64,000 nt of DNA from Polynucleobacter sp. JS-JIR-II-b4. GTDB taxonomy: Bacteria > Pseudomonadota > Gammaproteobacteria > Burkholderiales > Burkholderiaceae. The stretch spans positions 1 through 64,000 of the forward strand of contig NZ_CP061306.1 of the NCBI RefSeq assembly GCF_018687815.1. Direction: 5' to 3'. The notes below the pieces were generated by a model. The model saw only the letters and a program-made list of their open reading frames with translations, did no database searches and had not been told where the DNA came from. Of this stretch, positions 32,145 through 44,284 are shown piece by piece. Position 1 is the stretch's first letter. Every line of letters starts with the position of its first letter. The position numbers and the translations under genes are program-made.

Positions 32145-32498
32145 ATGTTAAAAAAGCGAGCGATTGTAAAAATAGTTTTTTTATTTACAGTGCTCGCTTA
32201 TTTCTTGCCTACTGCGCAGGCGAATATTCAAGACGAGAATGCATTCGCACTTGCAAAACAAAATGCTTGCTTAGGCTGTCATGCAATCAATAAAAAAATT
32301 GTTGGCCCTAGTTTTCAAGCGGTGGCAGAAAGATATAAGAGTGACCCCAATGCCCAAGCATTTTTAAAAAATAAAATTGCTAAAGGAGGGTCTGGTTCAT
32401 GGGGCGTTGTACCTATGCCGGCCAACTCAAAATTAAGTAATGCAGATTTATCTACATTAAGCGGCTGGATCTTGCGTGGAGCGCCCTACAAAAACTAG
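32145..32498 (+). CDS. Small class I c-type cytochrome
   Basis: This periplasmic monohaem cytochrome c has 117 aa. A signal peptide ends in AQA near residue 27. The haem site is CLGCH (Cys42, Cys45, His46), and the sixth ligand is probably Met91 in VVPMPAN. The WILRGAP end is typical of the c8/c551 group. ATG 32145 has AGG six nt upstream; GTG 32142 and TTG 32139 are open but less well placed. The electron partner is unknown. Confidence 0.92.
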   Translation: MLKKRAIVKIVFLFTVLAYFLPTAQANIQDENAFALAKQNACLGCHAINKKIVGPSFQAVAERYKSDPNAQAFLKNKIAKGGSGSWGVVPMPANSKLSNADLSTLSGWILRGAPYKN

Positions 32499-32507
32499 AG
32501 CTGTAAA

Positions 32508-33164
32508 TTAGCGCGCTAAGCCTGGTCTGCCTAGAAACCACCACCAGGCTTCATTAGAGCGCTTGAGGTTTTCTTTTAGGGCGTAGTCCATGCCAGCCCA
32601 CTGCTCATTGGCGGCCTCTTCCACAATAGTTGCGGTATTTGCTGGGGGCAGCTTAAGGCAAGCATCAGCATCGCCATAGGCGTATTCAACGGTCATCCCT
32701 GCCTTTTGCGCCAGATGCATCATGGCTTTGTTATTGGCAAGGCAATGAACGTAAAGGGTTTCAATGTTGGTATTGCGTGAGTGAACGGCTGAGCGTTGCA
32801 ACAAGGCTGTTCCCAGCCCTTGGGAGCGCCCTTCTGGTAGGACAGACACACCAAATTCAGCAGCTCGTGCCTCTCCCTTGCGCTCAGGCAAGTAGGCTAA
32901 ATGGGCCATGCCAACTAGCTCCAGGTCCAAATTGAAAACACCAAAAATGACGTCCCGATTGAAATCAAGGCCTTCTACATAGTGACGAATCACCTCATCA
33001 GGGGTCTGAGTACCAAACCGTAGACGTCTATCTTCATCATTTAGTTGCAATAAATGATTCAGTATTTCCTGTTTATATCCAGCGTGAAGTTCGCGAACAG
33101 GCACGGCTCTCCCGGCCCAATGGGGGCTTGAGGGTGAGTGGCTATTCGCTAATTTATTGTGCAT
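32508..33164 (-). CDS. GNAT family N-acetyltransferase
   Basis: This 218-aa protein has a GNAT fold. The acetyl-CoA loop reads GRSQGLGTALL near residues 113-123, after a beta-strand AAEFGVSVLPE. The following helix with NNKAMMHLAQKAGM is the usual motif B. The substrate is not predictable. A tryptophan-rich C-terminus (NEAWWWFLGRPGLAR) is unusual for a minimal GNAT. It converges on the cytochrome gene with 9 nt between stops and points away from the rRNA operon. Confidence 0.88.
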   Translation of the reverse strand: MHNKLANSHSPSSPHWAGRAVPVRELHAGYKQEILNHLLQLNDEDRRLRFGTQTPDEVIRHYVEGLDFNRDVIFGVFNLDLELVGMAHLAYLPERKGEARAAEFGVSVLPEGRSQGLGTALLQRSAVHSRNTNIETLYVHCLANNKAMMHLAQKAGMTVEYAYGDADACLKLPPANTATIVEEAANEQWAGMDYALKENLKRSNEAWWWFLGRPGLAR

Positions 33165-33406
33165 AGCAATATCTTAGCAGGGATAAGGGAAAATTTCAGG
33201 GTTTTCCCTAGGTTTGTTGGAAATATGCGAAATAAGCATGAAAAAACAGCGTAATTTTTGGGTTGACTAGGTCTAAACCCTAAAAAATAGGATTTTTTTT
33301 AAAAAAGTTGAAATTTTTTTTAAAATCTAAACCATTGTTTTAATTGACTATATTTTTAAAGTAAGAAAAAACTTAGCCTTTTTTAAGCAAAAGAGTACGA
33401 AAGGTG

Positions 33407-33435
33407 TTGACGACCCTAAAAATGTGGGATATAGT
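33407..33435 (+). promoter_or_regulatory. Core promoter of the rRNA operon
   Basis: TTGACG (33407-33412) and TATAGT (33430-33435) are spaced 17 bp apart, with a long A/T-rich tract directly upstream. Each hexamer has one mismatch to consensus. It is the only strong candidate before the 16S gene. Confidence 0.8.
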
Positions 33436-33497
33436 CTCACCTCTCTGCTGAATGTTTTACGAAATACGAAAAACAAGTCAGCCCTCTTTAAAAATTA

Positions 33498-33520
33498 GTC
33501 AACCGATAATTGTGGGTACT
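33498..33520 (+). other. 5' arm of the pre-16S processing stalk
   Basis: This 23-nt segment is complementary to 35205-35227, apart from G-U pairs and one mismatch; an inner AGCATC (33528-33533) also pairs with GATGCT (35192-35197). Together they form the long stem that RNase III would cut to release pre-16S. Confidence 0.85.
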
Positions 33521-33648
33521 AAGTGAAAGCATCCAGTCCTTCGGGACAGATGTAAATAAATAGTACTCATAGACAGTAAAAAGATTTGGTTTTATTACCA
33601 AGTCAATTTCTTGAATGAGTGCGACGATCCGCAAGGATCACAGGAATT

Positions 33649-35184
<1,536 letters not shown>

Positions 35185-35204
35185 GAGAAAAGATGCTGAA
35201 TCCT

Positions 35205-35227
35205 AGTGCCCACACTTATCGGTTGAC
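35205..35227 (+). other. 3' arm of the pre-16S processing stalk
   Basis: It pairs with 33498-33520 in the leader. Its 3' end lies 12 nt before tRNA-Ile. Confidence 0.85.
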
Positions 35228-35239
35228 AATAAAAGCCAC

Positions 35240-35316
35240 GGGTCTGTAGCTCAGCTGGTTAGAGCACTGTGTTGATAACGCAGGGGTCGTAGGTTCAAGT
35301 CCTACCAGACCCACCA
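35240..35316 (+). tRNA. tRNA-Ile (GAT)
   Basis: This is a 77-nt cloverleaf in the 16S-23S spacer, acceptor GGGTCTG/CAGACCC, anticodon loop TTGATAA (GAT), T-loop GTTCAAGTC, with CCA encoded. Confidence 0.98.
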
Positions 35317-35346
35317 CCAGCCAGAAACAAGACTTAGTGGGACGTT

Positions 35347-35422
35347 GGGGGATTAGCTCAGCTGGGAGAGCACCTGCTTTGCAAGCAGGGGGTCGTCGGT
35401 TCGATCCCGTCATCCTCCACCA
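35347..35422 (+). tRNA. tRNA-Ala (TGC)
   Basis: This is a 76-nt cloverleaf, acceptor GGGGGAT/ATCCTCC, anticodon loop TTTGCAA (TGC), T-loop GTTCGATCC, with CCA encoded. The Ile-Ala pair in the spacer is the standard arrangement. Confidence 0.98.
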
Positions 35423-35479
35423 TCATCTAAATGTCAAAACTAAGCGATCTAACGATTGTTTAGTTTTGCCATTTATGGC

Positions 35480-35490
35480 TGTTCTTTAAA
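35480..35490 (+). promoter_or_regulatory. boxA-like antitermination element before 23S
   Basis: TGTTCTTTAAA in the 16S-23S spacer matches the boxA pattern (TGCTCTTTAA) used by NusB/NusE antitermination. A similar element is present in the 16S leader at 33484-33494. Confidence 0.6.
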
Positions 35491-35671
35491 AATTTGAGTA
35501 AGCAAAGTGTCAAATGTTTCTTTGAGAGGACATTTGACAATGTAATAAGGGTAAAGATTGAATCATCAATCAGTAATACAAACGAGTTTTACCAAGTTCT
35601 TAACAAAGTACTTACAGTTTGGATTACGGCAAACATGTCAGAAGTAGAAGTAAACCTGTAACAGGTACTAG

Positions 35672-35688
35672 CAATGGTGCTCGTTATA

Positions 35689-35696
<8 letters not shown>
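35672..35696 (+). other. 5' arm of the pre-23S processing stalk
   Basis: It pairs with 38555-38579 over 25 positions with two mismatches, and includes the mature helix 1 (GGATCAAG with CTTGATCC). A further GGCAAACAT at 35628-35636 pairs with ATGTTTGCC at 38586-38594. Confidence 0.85.
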
Positions 35697-38564
<2,868 letters not shown>

Positions 38565-38633
38565 TAACCAGCACTATTGTGTTGGATGTTTGCCAGATTT
38601 AATCTGCATCCTTATTACATGCTTACTCAAATA

Positions 38634-38658
38634 GAGTTGTTGATTTAATCAGCAACTC
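38634..38658 (+). other. Hairpin between 23S and 5S
   Basis: GAGTTGTTGA (38634-38643) and TCAGCAACTC (38649-38658) form a 10-bp stem with one G-U pair and a TTTAA loop, 10 nt before 5S. It is likely an RNase E/III processing element. Confidence 0.55.
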
Positions 38659-38667
38659 GACCCTCTA

Positions 38668-38785
38668 CGCCCGGTGACCATAGCAAGTTGGAACCACTCC
38701 TTCCCATCCCGAACAGGACAGTGAAACGACTTTACGCCGATGATAGTGCGGATTACCCGTGTGAAAGTAGGTAACTGCCGGGCAC
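38668..38785 (+). rRNA. rrf: 5S ribosomal RNA
   Basis: GCCCGG at 38669-38674 pairs with CCGGGC at 38778-38783. The internal CCCATCCCGAACAGGACAGT and ACGCCGATGATAGTG segments are standard 5S. The gene is about 118 nt. Confidence 0.95.
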
Positions 38786-38792
38786 CAATGCG

Positions 38793-38825
38793 ACGCCCAG
38801 ACCCTCTTAGGTCTGGGCGTTTTTA
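38793..38825 (+). terminator. Rho-independent terminator of the rRNA operon
   Basis: ACGCCCAGACC (38793-38803) and GGTCTGGGCGT (38810-38820) form a perfect 11-bp stem with a CTCTTA loop, followed by TTTTT. Confidence 0.95.
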
Positions 38826-38848
38826 CTTGTGCAAAGCGTTTAGAGATA

Positions 38849-38877
38849 TTGACAGAAACTCCATTTGGAGTCAGAAT
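38849..38877 (+). promoter_or_regulatory. Promoter of the tRNA-Tyr/Gly/Thr-tuf unit with a palindromic spacer
   Basis: TTGACA (38849-38854) and CAGAAT (38872-38877) are 17 bp apart. The spacer contains a perfect palindrome ACTCCA-TT-TGGAGT (38858-38871). Transcription would start about five nt before tRNA-Tyr. Confidence 0.7.
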
Positions 38878-38888
38878 ATTGGGTTCGC

Positions 38889-38973
38889 GGAGGGGTGTCC
38901 GAGCGGCTAAAGGAGGCAGACTGTAAATCTGTTGGCTATGCCTACGTAGGTTCGAATCCTACCCCCTCCACCA
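38889..38973 (+). tRNA. tRNA-Tyr (GTA)
   Basis: This is an 85-nt class II tRNA with a long variable arm, acceptor GGAGGGG/CCCCTCC, anticodon loop CTGTAAA (GTA), with CCA encoded. Confidence 0.97.
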
Positions 38974-38978
38974 GATGT

Positions 38979-39052
38979 GCGGGATTAGTTTAATGGTAAA
39001 ACAGCAGATTTCCAATCTTCGGTCAAGAGTTCGATTCTCTTATCCCGCTCCA
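38979..39052 (+). tRNA. tRNA-Gly (TCC)
   Basis: This is a 74-nt cloverleaf, acceptor GCGGGAT/ATCCCGC, anticodon loop TTTCCAA (TCC), T-loop GTTCGATTC, with CCA encoded. One anticodon-stem pair (C-T) is mismatched. Confidence 0.96.
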
Positions 39053-39073
39053 GAATTTGTTGCATTAGATTTC

Positions 39074-39148
<75 letters not shown>

Positions 39149-39212
39149 TGTTTGATTTTATTAATTGTGTATTTCGTGTTTGGTTTAAGAGTTAACTAAA
39201 GGCAGATTAAAA

Positions 39213-40403
39213 ATGGCAAAAGAAAAATTCGAGCGGACAAAACCGCACGTAAACGTAGGCACCATCGGTCACGTTGACCACGGTAAAACCACATTGACAG
39301 CAGCAATTGCAACCGTGCTTTCTAAAGCATTTGGTGGTGAAGCTAAAGCATACGATCAGATCGATGCTGCTCCTGAAGAAAAAGCACGCGGTATTACGAT
39401 TAATACAGCGCACGTTGAGTACGAGACTGCAAATCGTCACTACGCTCACGTTGATTGCCCAGGACATGCTGACTACGTTAAGAACATGATTACTGGTGCT
39501 GCTCAGATGGACGGCGCTATTTTGGTTTGTTCTGCTGCTGACGGCCCAATGCCACAAACTCGTGAGCACATCCTCTTGGCACGCCAAGTTGGTGTTCCTT
39601 ACATCGTGGTGTTCTTGAACAAGTGCGACATGGTTGATGACGCTGAATTGTTAGAACTCGTTGAAATGGAAGTTCGTGAGCTTTTATCTAAGTACAACTT
39701 CCCTGGCGATGACACACCAATCATTCAAGGTTCTGCTAAGTTAGCTCTTGAAGGCGACGAAGGCCCATTGGGTAAAGAAGCCATCATGAAATTGGCTGAA
39801 GCACTTGACTCATACATCCCAACTCCAGAGCGTGCTGTTGACGGCGCGTTCTTGATGCCAGTAGAAGACGTGTTCTCTATCTCCGGTCGCGGTACTGTAG
39901 TTACAGGTCGTATCGAGCGCGGTATCGTTAAAGTTGGTGAAGAGATCGAAATCATCGGTATCAAGCCAACACTCAAGACAACATGTACTGGTGTTGAAAT
40001 GTTCCGCAAATTGCTCGACCAAGGTCAAGCAGGCGATAACGTTGGTATCTTGTTACGCGGTACAAAACGTGAAGAAGTTGAGCGCGGCCAAGTATTGGCT
40101 AAGCCAGGTTCAATCACCCCACATACTCACTTTACAGCCGAGGTTTATATCTTGGGTAAAGATGAAGGTGGTCGTCATACTCCATTCTTTAACAACTATC
40201 GTCCACAGTTTTACTTCCGTACAACGGACGTAACTGGTTCAATCGAGTTGCCAAAAGACAAAGAAATGGTTATGCCTGGTGATAACGTCACGATTACTGT
40301 AAAACTCATCGCTCCTATCGCGATGGAAGAAGGTTTACGTTTTGCGATCCGTGAAGGTGGCCGTACTGTTGGCGCCGGCGTGGTTGCAAAGATTTTGGCT
40401 TAA
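39213..40403 (+). CDS. tuf: Elongation factor Tu, copy 1
   Basis: EF-Tu delivers aminoacyl-tRNA to the ribosome as a GTPase. The 396-aa protein has G1 GHVDHGKTT near residues 19-27, G3 DCPGHADY, G4 NKCD and the switch segment [12 protein letters not shown]. It is identical in protein to the second copy at 56009-57199; the DNA differs at only five third-codon positions (40271-40316). It sits behind three tRNAs and ahead of tRNA-Trp and secE, like E. coli tufB. Confidence 0.98.
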   Translation: MAKEKFERTKPHVNVGTIGHVDHGKTTLTAAIATVLSKAFGGEAKAYDQIDAAPEEKARGITINTAHVEYETANRHYAHVDCPGHADYVKNMITGAAQMDGAILVCSAADGPMPQTREHILLARQVGVPYIVVFLNKCDMVDDAELLELVEMEVRELLSKYNFPGDDTPIIQGSAKLALEGDEGPLGKEAIMKLAEALDSYIPTPERAVDGAFLMPVEDVFSISGRGTVVTGRIERGIVKVGEEIEIIGIKPTLKTTCTGVEMFRKLLDQGQAGDNVGILLRGTKREEVERGQVLAKPGSITPHTHFTAEVYILGKDEGGRHTPFFNNYRPQFYFRTTDVTGSIELPKDKEMVMPGDNVTITVKLIAPIAMEEGLRFAIREGGRTVGAGVVAKILA

Positions 40404-40430
40404 GTAGTAAGTTTTAATTAGTTTTTATAA

Positions 40431-40506
40431 AGGGGTGTAGCTCAATTGGCAGAGCGTTGGTCTCCAAAACCAAAGGTTGGGGGTTCGATGCCCTCCGCCC
40501 CTGCCA
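40431..40506 (+). tRNA. tRNA-Trp (CCA)
   Basis: This is a 76-nt cloverleaf, acceptor AGGGGTG/CGCCCCT, anticodon loop CTCCAAA (CCA), T-loop GTTCGATGC, with CCA encoded. It lies 27 nt after tuf and 20 nt before secE, so all are probably on one transcript. Confidence 0.97.
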
Positions 40507-40526
40507 CGATTTGAACTGAAAGCAAA

Positions 40527-40904
40527 ATGTCTCATCAAACAGCAAGTCATACTGAAGAAAAAAGCGGCTGGGTCTCTGGACTCGCTGCTTTAGTCGTCGT
40601 TGCAGCGCTAGTCTTGTACTACACGCTGGTAGATCAATCTATGTTGATTCGTCTCGCTGTTTTGTTTGGCGGTATTGCTGCTGCAGTTTTGATTGTGGCG
40701 ATTTCACCAGATGGGCGCCGCTTTATCGCCTACGCAAAAGATTCTTGGTATGAAGTAAAAAAGGTTGTTTGGCCAACTCGTAAAGAGACTACCCAAATGA
40801 CTCTAGTCGTATTTGGCTTTGTTCTGATCATGTCCTTATTTTTGTGGATTGCAGACAAATTGATTGAATGGCTAGTTTTTTCAGTCTTTTTGGGCTGGAA
40901 GTGA
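40527..40904 (+). CDS. secE: Preprotein translocase subunit SecE
   Basis: SecE is the small clamp subunit of the SecYEG channel. The 125-aa form has three hydrophobic segments (about 17-35, 40-58, 92-120), like the long E. coli type. The conserved amphipathic YEVKKVVWPTRKETTQMT precedes the last helix and defines the family. It starts 20 nt after tRNA-Trp and is followed by nusG after 7 nt. Confidence 0.95.
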   Translation: MSHQTASHTEEKSGWVSGLAALVVVAALVLYYTLVDQSMLIRLAVLFGGIAAAVLIVAISPDGRRFIAYAKDSWYEVKKVVWPTRKETTQMTLVVFGFVLIMSLFLWIADKLIEWLVFSVFLGWK

Positions 40905-40911
40905 GTAAAAA

Positions 40912-41484
40912 ATGATTGATTCTGAAGTAGCTACTAATCCACAAGCTACCGGCAATATGCGCTGGTACGTCATTCATGCTTATTCCGGGATGGAAAAAAG
41001 CGTGAAAAGAGGTCTTGAAGAGCGCATTGCTCGTTCTGGAATGCCTGAGAAATTTGGCCGTATTTTGGTCCCCTCCGAAGAGGTTGTGGAAATCAAGTCC
41101 GGTACCAAGTCAGTTTCTGAGCGTCGCTTCTTCCCAGGATATGTCCTGATTGAGATGGAAATGACCGATGAGAGCTGGCATTTGGTGAAAAATACACCAA
41201 AAGTAACTGGTTTCGTAGGCGGCGTTCGTAATCGTCCGAGCCCAATTTCTACGGCTGAAGTAGCCAAAATCATGGATCAAATGCAGGCTGGGGTGGATAA
41301 ACCTAAGCCTAAGACCCTATTTGAGGTTGGCGAGATCGTGCGAGTTAAAGAAGGCCCATTTGTTGATTTCAACGGAAATATCGAAGAAGTCAATTATGAG
41401 AAGTCAAGATTGCGCGTTTCTGTTACAATTTTTGGCCGCGGTACCCCAGTTGAGTTGGAGTTCGGCCAGGTAGAAAAGATGTAA
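40912..41484 (+). CDS. nusG: Transcription termination/antitermination factor NusG
   Basis: NusG binds RNA polymerase and links it to Rho or to the ribosome. The 190-aa protein has the N-terminal NGN domain ([32 protein letters not shown]). The C-terminal KOW domain ([20 protein letters not shown]) follows. The start gives 15 extra residues before the conserved MRWYV, which is common. It lies 7 nt after secE. Confidence 0.97.
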   Translation: MIDSEVATNPQATGNMRWYVIHAYSGMEKSVKRGLEERIARSGMPEKFGRILVPSEEVVEIKSGTKSVSERRFFPGYVLIEMEMTDESWHLVKNTPKVTGFVGGVRNRPSPISTAEVAKIMDQMQAGVDKPKPKTLFEVGEIVRVKEGPFVDFNGNIEEVNYEKSRLRVSVTIFGRGTPVELEFGQVEKM

Positions 41485-41508
41485 AAACAAGGACTTAGTC
41501 CTGGTTTT
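41484..41508 (+). terminator. Weak hairpin after nusG
   Basis: AGGAC (41490-41494) and GTCCT (41498-41502) form a stem with a TTA loop, extended by AAAAC/GTTTT across an A-G mismatch. The T residues are inside the stem, so termination would be partial at best. Confidence 0.35.
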
Positions 41509-41631
41509 AGTAGTTAGCAGTTAAGTGGTTAGCAATAACCGAGGAGCGGAGCTAGAAAGCCAAAAACTAGCGAAGCGTTTACTCAACAGCGGTCTTTCCT
41601 AATGAGGTTAGGCGCGCTTTAAGGAGCACAC

Positions 41632-42063
41632 ATGGCAAAGAAGATTATTGGCTTTATTAAGCTGCAGATCCCTGCAGGTAAAGCAAATCCATCACCACCC
41701 GTAGGTCCAGCATTGGGTCAACGCGGTCTTAACATTATGGAATTCTGTAAGGCGTTCAATGCTCAAACTCAGAGCATGGAACCTGGCCTACCAATTCCAG
41801 TCGTGATTACAGCGTTTGCTGATAAGAGCTTCACATTCATCATGAAGACTCCTCCAGCAACCATCATGATTAAGAAGGCTGCGAAGATTGAAAAAGGATC
41901 ACCACGTCCTCATACCGATAAAGTGGGTTCAATTACTCGTGCTCAAGCGGAAGAAATCGCTAAAGCAAAAATGCCAGATTTGACAGCAGCCGATATGGAC
42001 GCAGCTGTTAGAACAATCGCTGGTAGCGCCCGTTCCATGGGCATCACTGTGGAAGGTCTCTAA
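41632..42063 (+). CDS. rplK: 50S ribosomal protein L11
   Basis: L11 binds the GTPase-associated region of 23S rRNA and is needed for RelA activation. The 143-aa protein has the usual [20 protein letters not shown] start and [11 protein letters not shown] block. It is first in the rplKA pair, 2 nt before rplA, with AAGGAG upstream of ATG 41632. In E. coli L1 represses this pair by binding the leader. Confidence 0.98.
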   Translation: MAKKIIGFIKLQIPAGKANPSPPVGPALGQRGLNIMEFCKAFNAQTQSMEPGLPIPVVITAFADKSFTFIMKTPPATIMIKKAAKIEKGSPRPHTDKVGSITRAQAEEIAKAKMPDLTAADMDAAVRTIAGSARSMGITVEGL

Positions 42064-42065
42064 TC

Positions 42066-42767
42066 ATGACTAAATTATCTAAACGCGTTAAAGCAATCCA
42101 ATCTAAAGTTGATCGCAACAAGTTCTATTCATTAGATGATGCGTTGAACCTCGTTAAAGAGTGTGCAACTGCTAAGTTTGATGAGTCTATCGACGTTGCT
42201 GTTCAGTTAGGTATTGATGCTAAGAAATCTGACCAAGTTGTGCGTGGCGCAGTAGTGCTCCCAGCTGGTACAGGTAAGCATGTTCGTGTAGCTGTTTTTG
42301 CTCAAGGCGAGAAGGCTGAGCAAGCTAAAGCCGCTGGTGCAGAAATTGTTGGCATGGAAGAACTTGCTGAGCAAATTAAAGGCGGCAAAATTGATTTCGA
42401 TATTTTGATCGCATCCCCAGACACAATGAAAATTGTTGGTACTTTAGGTCAAGTATTGGGCCCACGTGGTTTGATGCCGAATCCAAAAGTTGGAACAGTA
42501 ACTCCTGACGTTGCTACTGCAGTTAAAAATGCAAAAGCTGGTCAAGTTCAGTTCCGTGTGGACAAAGCCGGTATCGTGCACGCAAGCATTGGCCGTCGTT
42601 CATTCGAGCCAACTGCATTGAAATCAAACTTGCTCGCATTGCTCGAGGCTTTGAATAAAGCAAAGCCACCTGCATCTAAGGGTATCTATTTAAAGAAGGT
42701 TGCCGTAAGCAGCACCATGGGTGCAGGCGTACGCGTAGACCAAGCATCGTTACAGGCAGCAGCTTAA
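42066..42767 (+). CDS. rplA: 50S ribosomal protein L1
   Basis: L1 forms the mobile stalk that moves deacylated tRNA out of the E site and is a translational repressor of rplKA in E. coli. The 233-aa protein contains the L1 signature around [20 protein letters not shown] and [15 protein letters not shown]. It begins 2 nt after rplK, suggesting coupled translation. Confidence 0.98.
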   Translation: MTKLSKRVKAIQSKVDRNKFYSLDDALNLVKECATAKFDESIDVAVQLGIDAKKSDQVVRGAVVLPAGTGKHVRVAVFAQGEKAEQAKAAGAEIVGMEELAEQIKGGKIDFDILIASPDTMKIVGTLGQVLGPRGLMPNPKVGTVTPDVATAVKNAKAGQVQFRVDKAGIVHASIGRRSFEPTALKSNLLALLEALNKAKPPASKGIYLKKVAVSSTMGAGVRVDQASLQAAA

Positions 42768-42795
42768 TTAGCTTGTAGCAAAAAAGAACTTTGGG

Positions 42796-42993
42796 TCGAC
42801 TCCCGCTCTTGTAGTGAGAGTCGAACATCAAAGACCGTTGGTGAATGAGTTTGCTTTTATAGAGATGAATTCTTAATCGTTACGAAAGTAATAGCCAGCG
42901 CAGATGGCGACCCTGAAAAGATTTCACAAGAATCTCTTGTGACAAATGATCAGACGCTGGTGTGTAACCCCAACTGGAAACAGTTGGTTTTTT
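42796..42993 (+). promoter_or_regulatory. rplJ leader with structured elements
   Basis: The 238-nt rplA-rplJ gap holds a stem TCGACTC/GAGTCGA (42796-42802 with 42818-42824). Just before the rplJ ribosome site is CCAACTG-GAAA-CAGTTGG (42970-42987) followed by six T residues (42988-42993). The second looks like a rho-independent terminator with a GNRA loop, and the AGGAG follows at once. In E. coli the rplJ leader binds L10-L12 for autoregulation; a similar role here is likely. Confidence 0.65.
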
Positions 42994-43005
42994 AGGAGTT
43001 AAACC

Positions 43006-43647
43006 GTGCCTTTGAATGTACAAGACAAAAAAGCGATTGTTGCTGATGTCGGCGCTCAATTGGCTGGAGCCCAAACTGTCGTGCTCGCTGAATACCGTGG
43101 TATTCCAGTAGAGCAGTTGACAAAGCTACGTGCTAGCGCACGTGACCAAGGTGTATATCTTCGCGTTTTGAAGAACACATTGGCACGCCGTGCTGCACAA
43201 GGCACACAGTTTGAGCCTCTTGCTGATTCGATGGTTGGCCCCTTGATCTACGGTATTTCTGCTGATCCTATTGCTTCGGCAAAAGTATTGCAGAACTTTG
43301 CTAAGACTCAAGACAAGCTAGTCATTACTGCTGGCTTATATAACGGCAAGTTGTTGGACGTAGCGGGTGTTAAATCCCTCGCGTCTATTCCAAGCCGCGA
43401 CGAGTTGTTATCTCAGTTGTTGGGTGTGATGTTGGCGCCTGTATCTGCGATGGCTCGCGTATTGGGCGCAGTAGCAGCACAAAAGGCAGAAGGAGCACCT
43501 GCTCCTGTTGCAGCACCGGTAGCGGAAGTAGCAGCAGCCCCAGCAGAAGCAGTTGCTGAAGCCGCCGCTTCAGAAGCAAGTGCTGAGCCTGCAGCCGCAG
43601 CCCCAGAAGCTGGAACAGAAGCAAAAGAAACCCCTGCCGCTGAATAA
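43006..43647 (+). CDS. rplJ: 50S ribosomal protein L10 with an Ala/Glu-rich C-terminal extension
   Basis: L10 anchors L7/L12 dimers to the ribosome. The conserved part starts [19 protein letters not shown] and contains NTLARRA and the C-terminal L12-binding helix. At 213 aa it is about 40-50 residues longer than E. coli L10. The extra tail (from about 165) is almost only Ala, Glu, Pro and Val. It starts with GTG 43006 after AGGAG. Confidence 0.96.
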   Translation: MPLNVQDKKAIVADVGAQLAGAQTVVLAEYRGIPVEQLTKLRASARDQGVYLRVLKNTLARRAAQGTQFEPLADSMVGPLIYGISADPIASAKVLQNFAKTQDKLVITAGLYNGKLLDVAGVKSLASIPSRDELLSQLLGVMLAPVSAMARVLGAVAAQKAEGAPAPVAAPVAEVAAAPAEAVAEAAASEASAEPAAAAPEAGTEAKETPAAE

Positions 43648-43683
43648 GCGACAGATTAACTATTTAAGTATTAGGAGCTAAAA

Positions 43684-44058
43684 ATGGCGATTACTAAAGA
43701 AGAAATCATTGATGCAGTAGGTAGCATGTCCGTTATGGATTTGAACGACTTGGTTAAAGCGTTCGAAGAGAAGTTTGGCGTTTCAGCTGCAGCGATGGCT
43801 GTTGCTGGTCCTGCTGGTGCAGCTGGCGGCGCTGCTGCTGAAGAGCAAACAGAATTCACTGTTAACTTGCTCGAAGCTGGCGCAAACAAGGTTTCAGTAA
43901 TTAAGGCAGTTCGCGAAATTACTGGTCTTGGCTTGAAAGAAGCTAAGGACTTGGTTGACGGTGCACCGAAGCCAATCAAAGAAGCTGTTGATAAGAAGAC
44001 AGCTGAAGAAGCTAAGAAGAAGCTTGAAGAAGCTGGCGCTAAAGCAGAACTCAAGTAA
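43684..44058 (+). CDS. rplL: 50S ribosomal protein L7/L12
   Basis: L12 forms the flexible stalk that recruits translation GTPases. The 124-aa acidic protein has the N-terminal dimerisation helix ([22 protein letters not shown]). An Ala-rich hinge lies near 37-56, and the C-terminal domain has [27 protein letters not shown]. It starts 36 nt after rplJ with AGGAG upstream. A structured 226-nt gap separates it from rpoB. Confidence 0.98.
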
Positions 44059-44073
44059 TACATACACTGCTGG

Positions 44074-44224
44074 CGCCTCTCAAAAAGGGGCGTTAGCCAT
44101 GTTGGGTTTGACCTCTAGAGGTCAAACCCGATTTCATTTCTGATTGAAATCGGGTTTGCCTTCTGATACGACTGCAGAATGCAAGTTTGGTCGGACACTA
44201 GATCTATCGGTTTAGTGTTGTCCG
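44074..44224 (+). promoter_or_regulatory. rplL-rpoB intergenic element with mutually exclusive hairpins
   Basis: Four stems can be drawn. H1 is CGCCTC/GGGGCG (44074-44079 with 44087-44092). H2 is GGGTTTGACC/GGTCAAACCC (44104-44113 with 44120-44129), and lies in a 26-bp perfect palindrome. H3 is AAACCCGATTTCA/TGAAATCGGGTTT (44124-44136 with 44145-44157). H4 is CGGA-CACTA/TAGTG-TCCG with a three-nt bulge (44192-44200 with 44213-44224). H2 and H3 share 44124-44129, so only one can form at a time. In E. coli this gap holds an attenuator and an RNase III site that lower rpoBC expression relative to rplJL. Confidence 0.65.
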
Positions 44225-44284
44225 CCAGTGATTGGTAGTGGCCAATCGCCAAATCTTTGTACAGTCGCTGAATTCGGAGATGAA

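Larger units (their letters stand above)
33165..33648 (+). promoter_or_regulatory. rRNA operon promoter region and leader
   Basis: This 484-bp gene-free region contains an AT-rich upstream tract with A/T runs (about 33290-33395), suited to UP elements. It is followed by the core promoter (33407-33435) and a boxA-like CTCTTTAAAAA (33484-33494). The 5' arm of the pre-16S stalk is at 33498-33520. Small tetraloop hairpins include GATCC-GCAA-GGATC (33626-33639). Confidence 0.8.

Noticed and set aside
33301..33400. TTGACT at 33344 as a second rRNA promoter
   Set aside because: No acceptable -10 lies 16-18 bp downstream; the TTGACG-17-TATAGT pair at 33407 is far better.
43671..44063. 130-codon frame antisense to rplL
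   Set aside because: It mirrors the Ala/Glu/Lys-rich L12 gene and has no independent support.
44228..44284. Earlier rpoB start adding 19 residues
   Set aside because: ATG 44285 has a better ribosome site and begins exactly at the conserved RpoB N-terminus.
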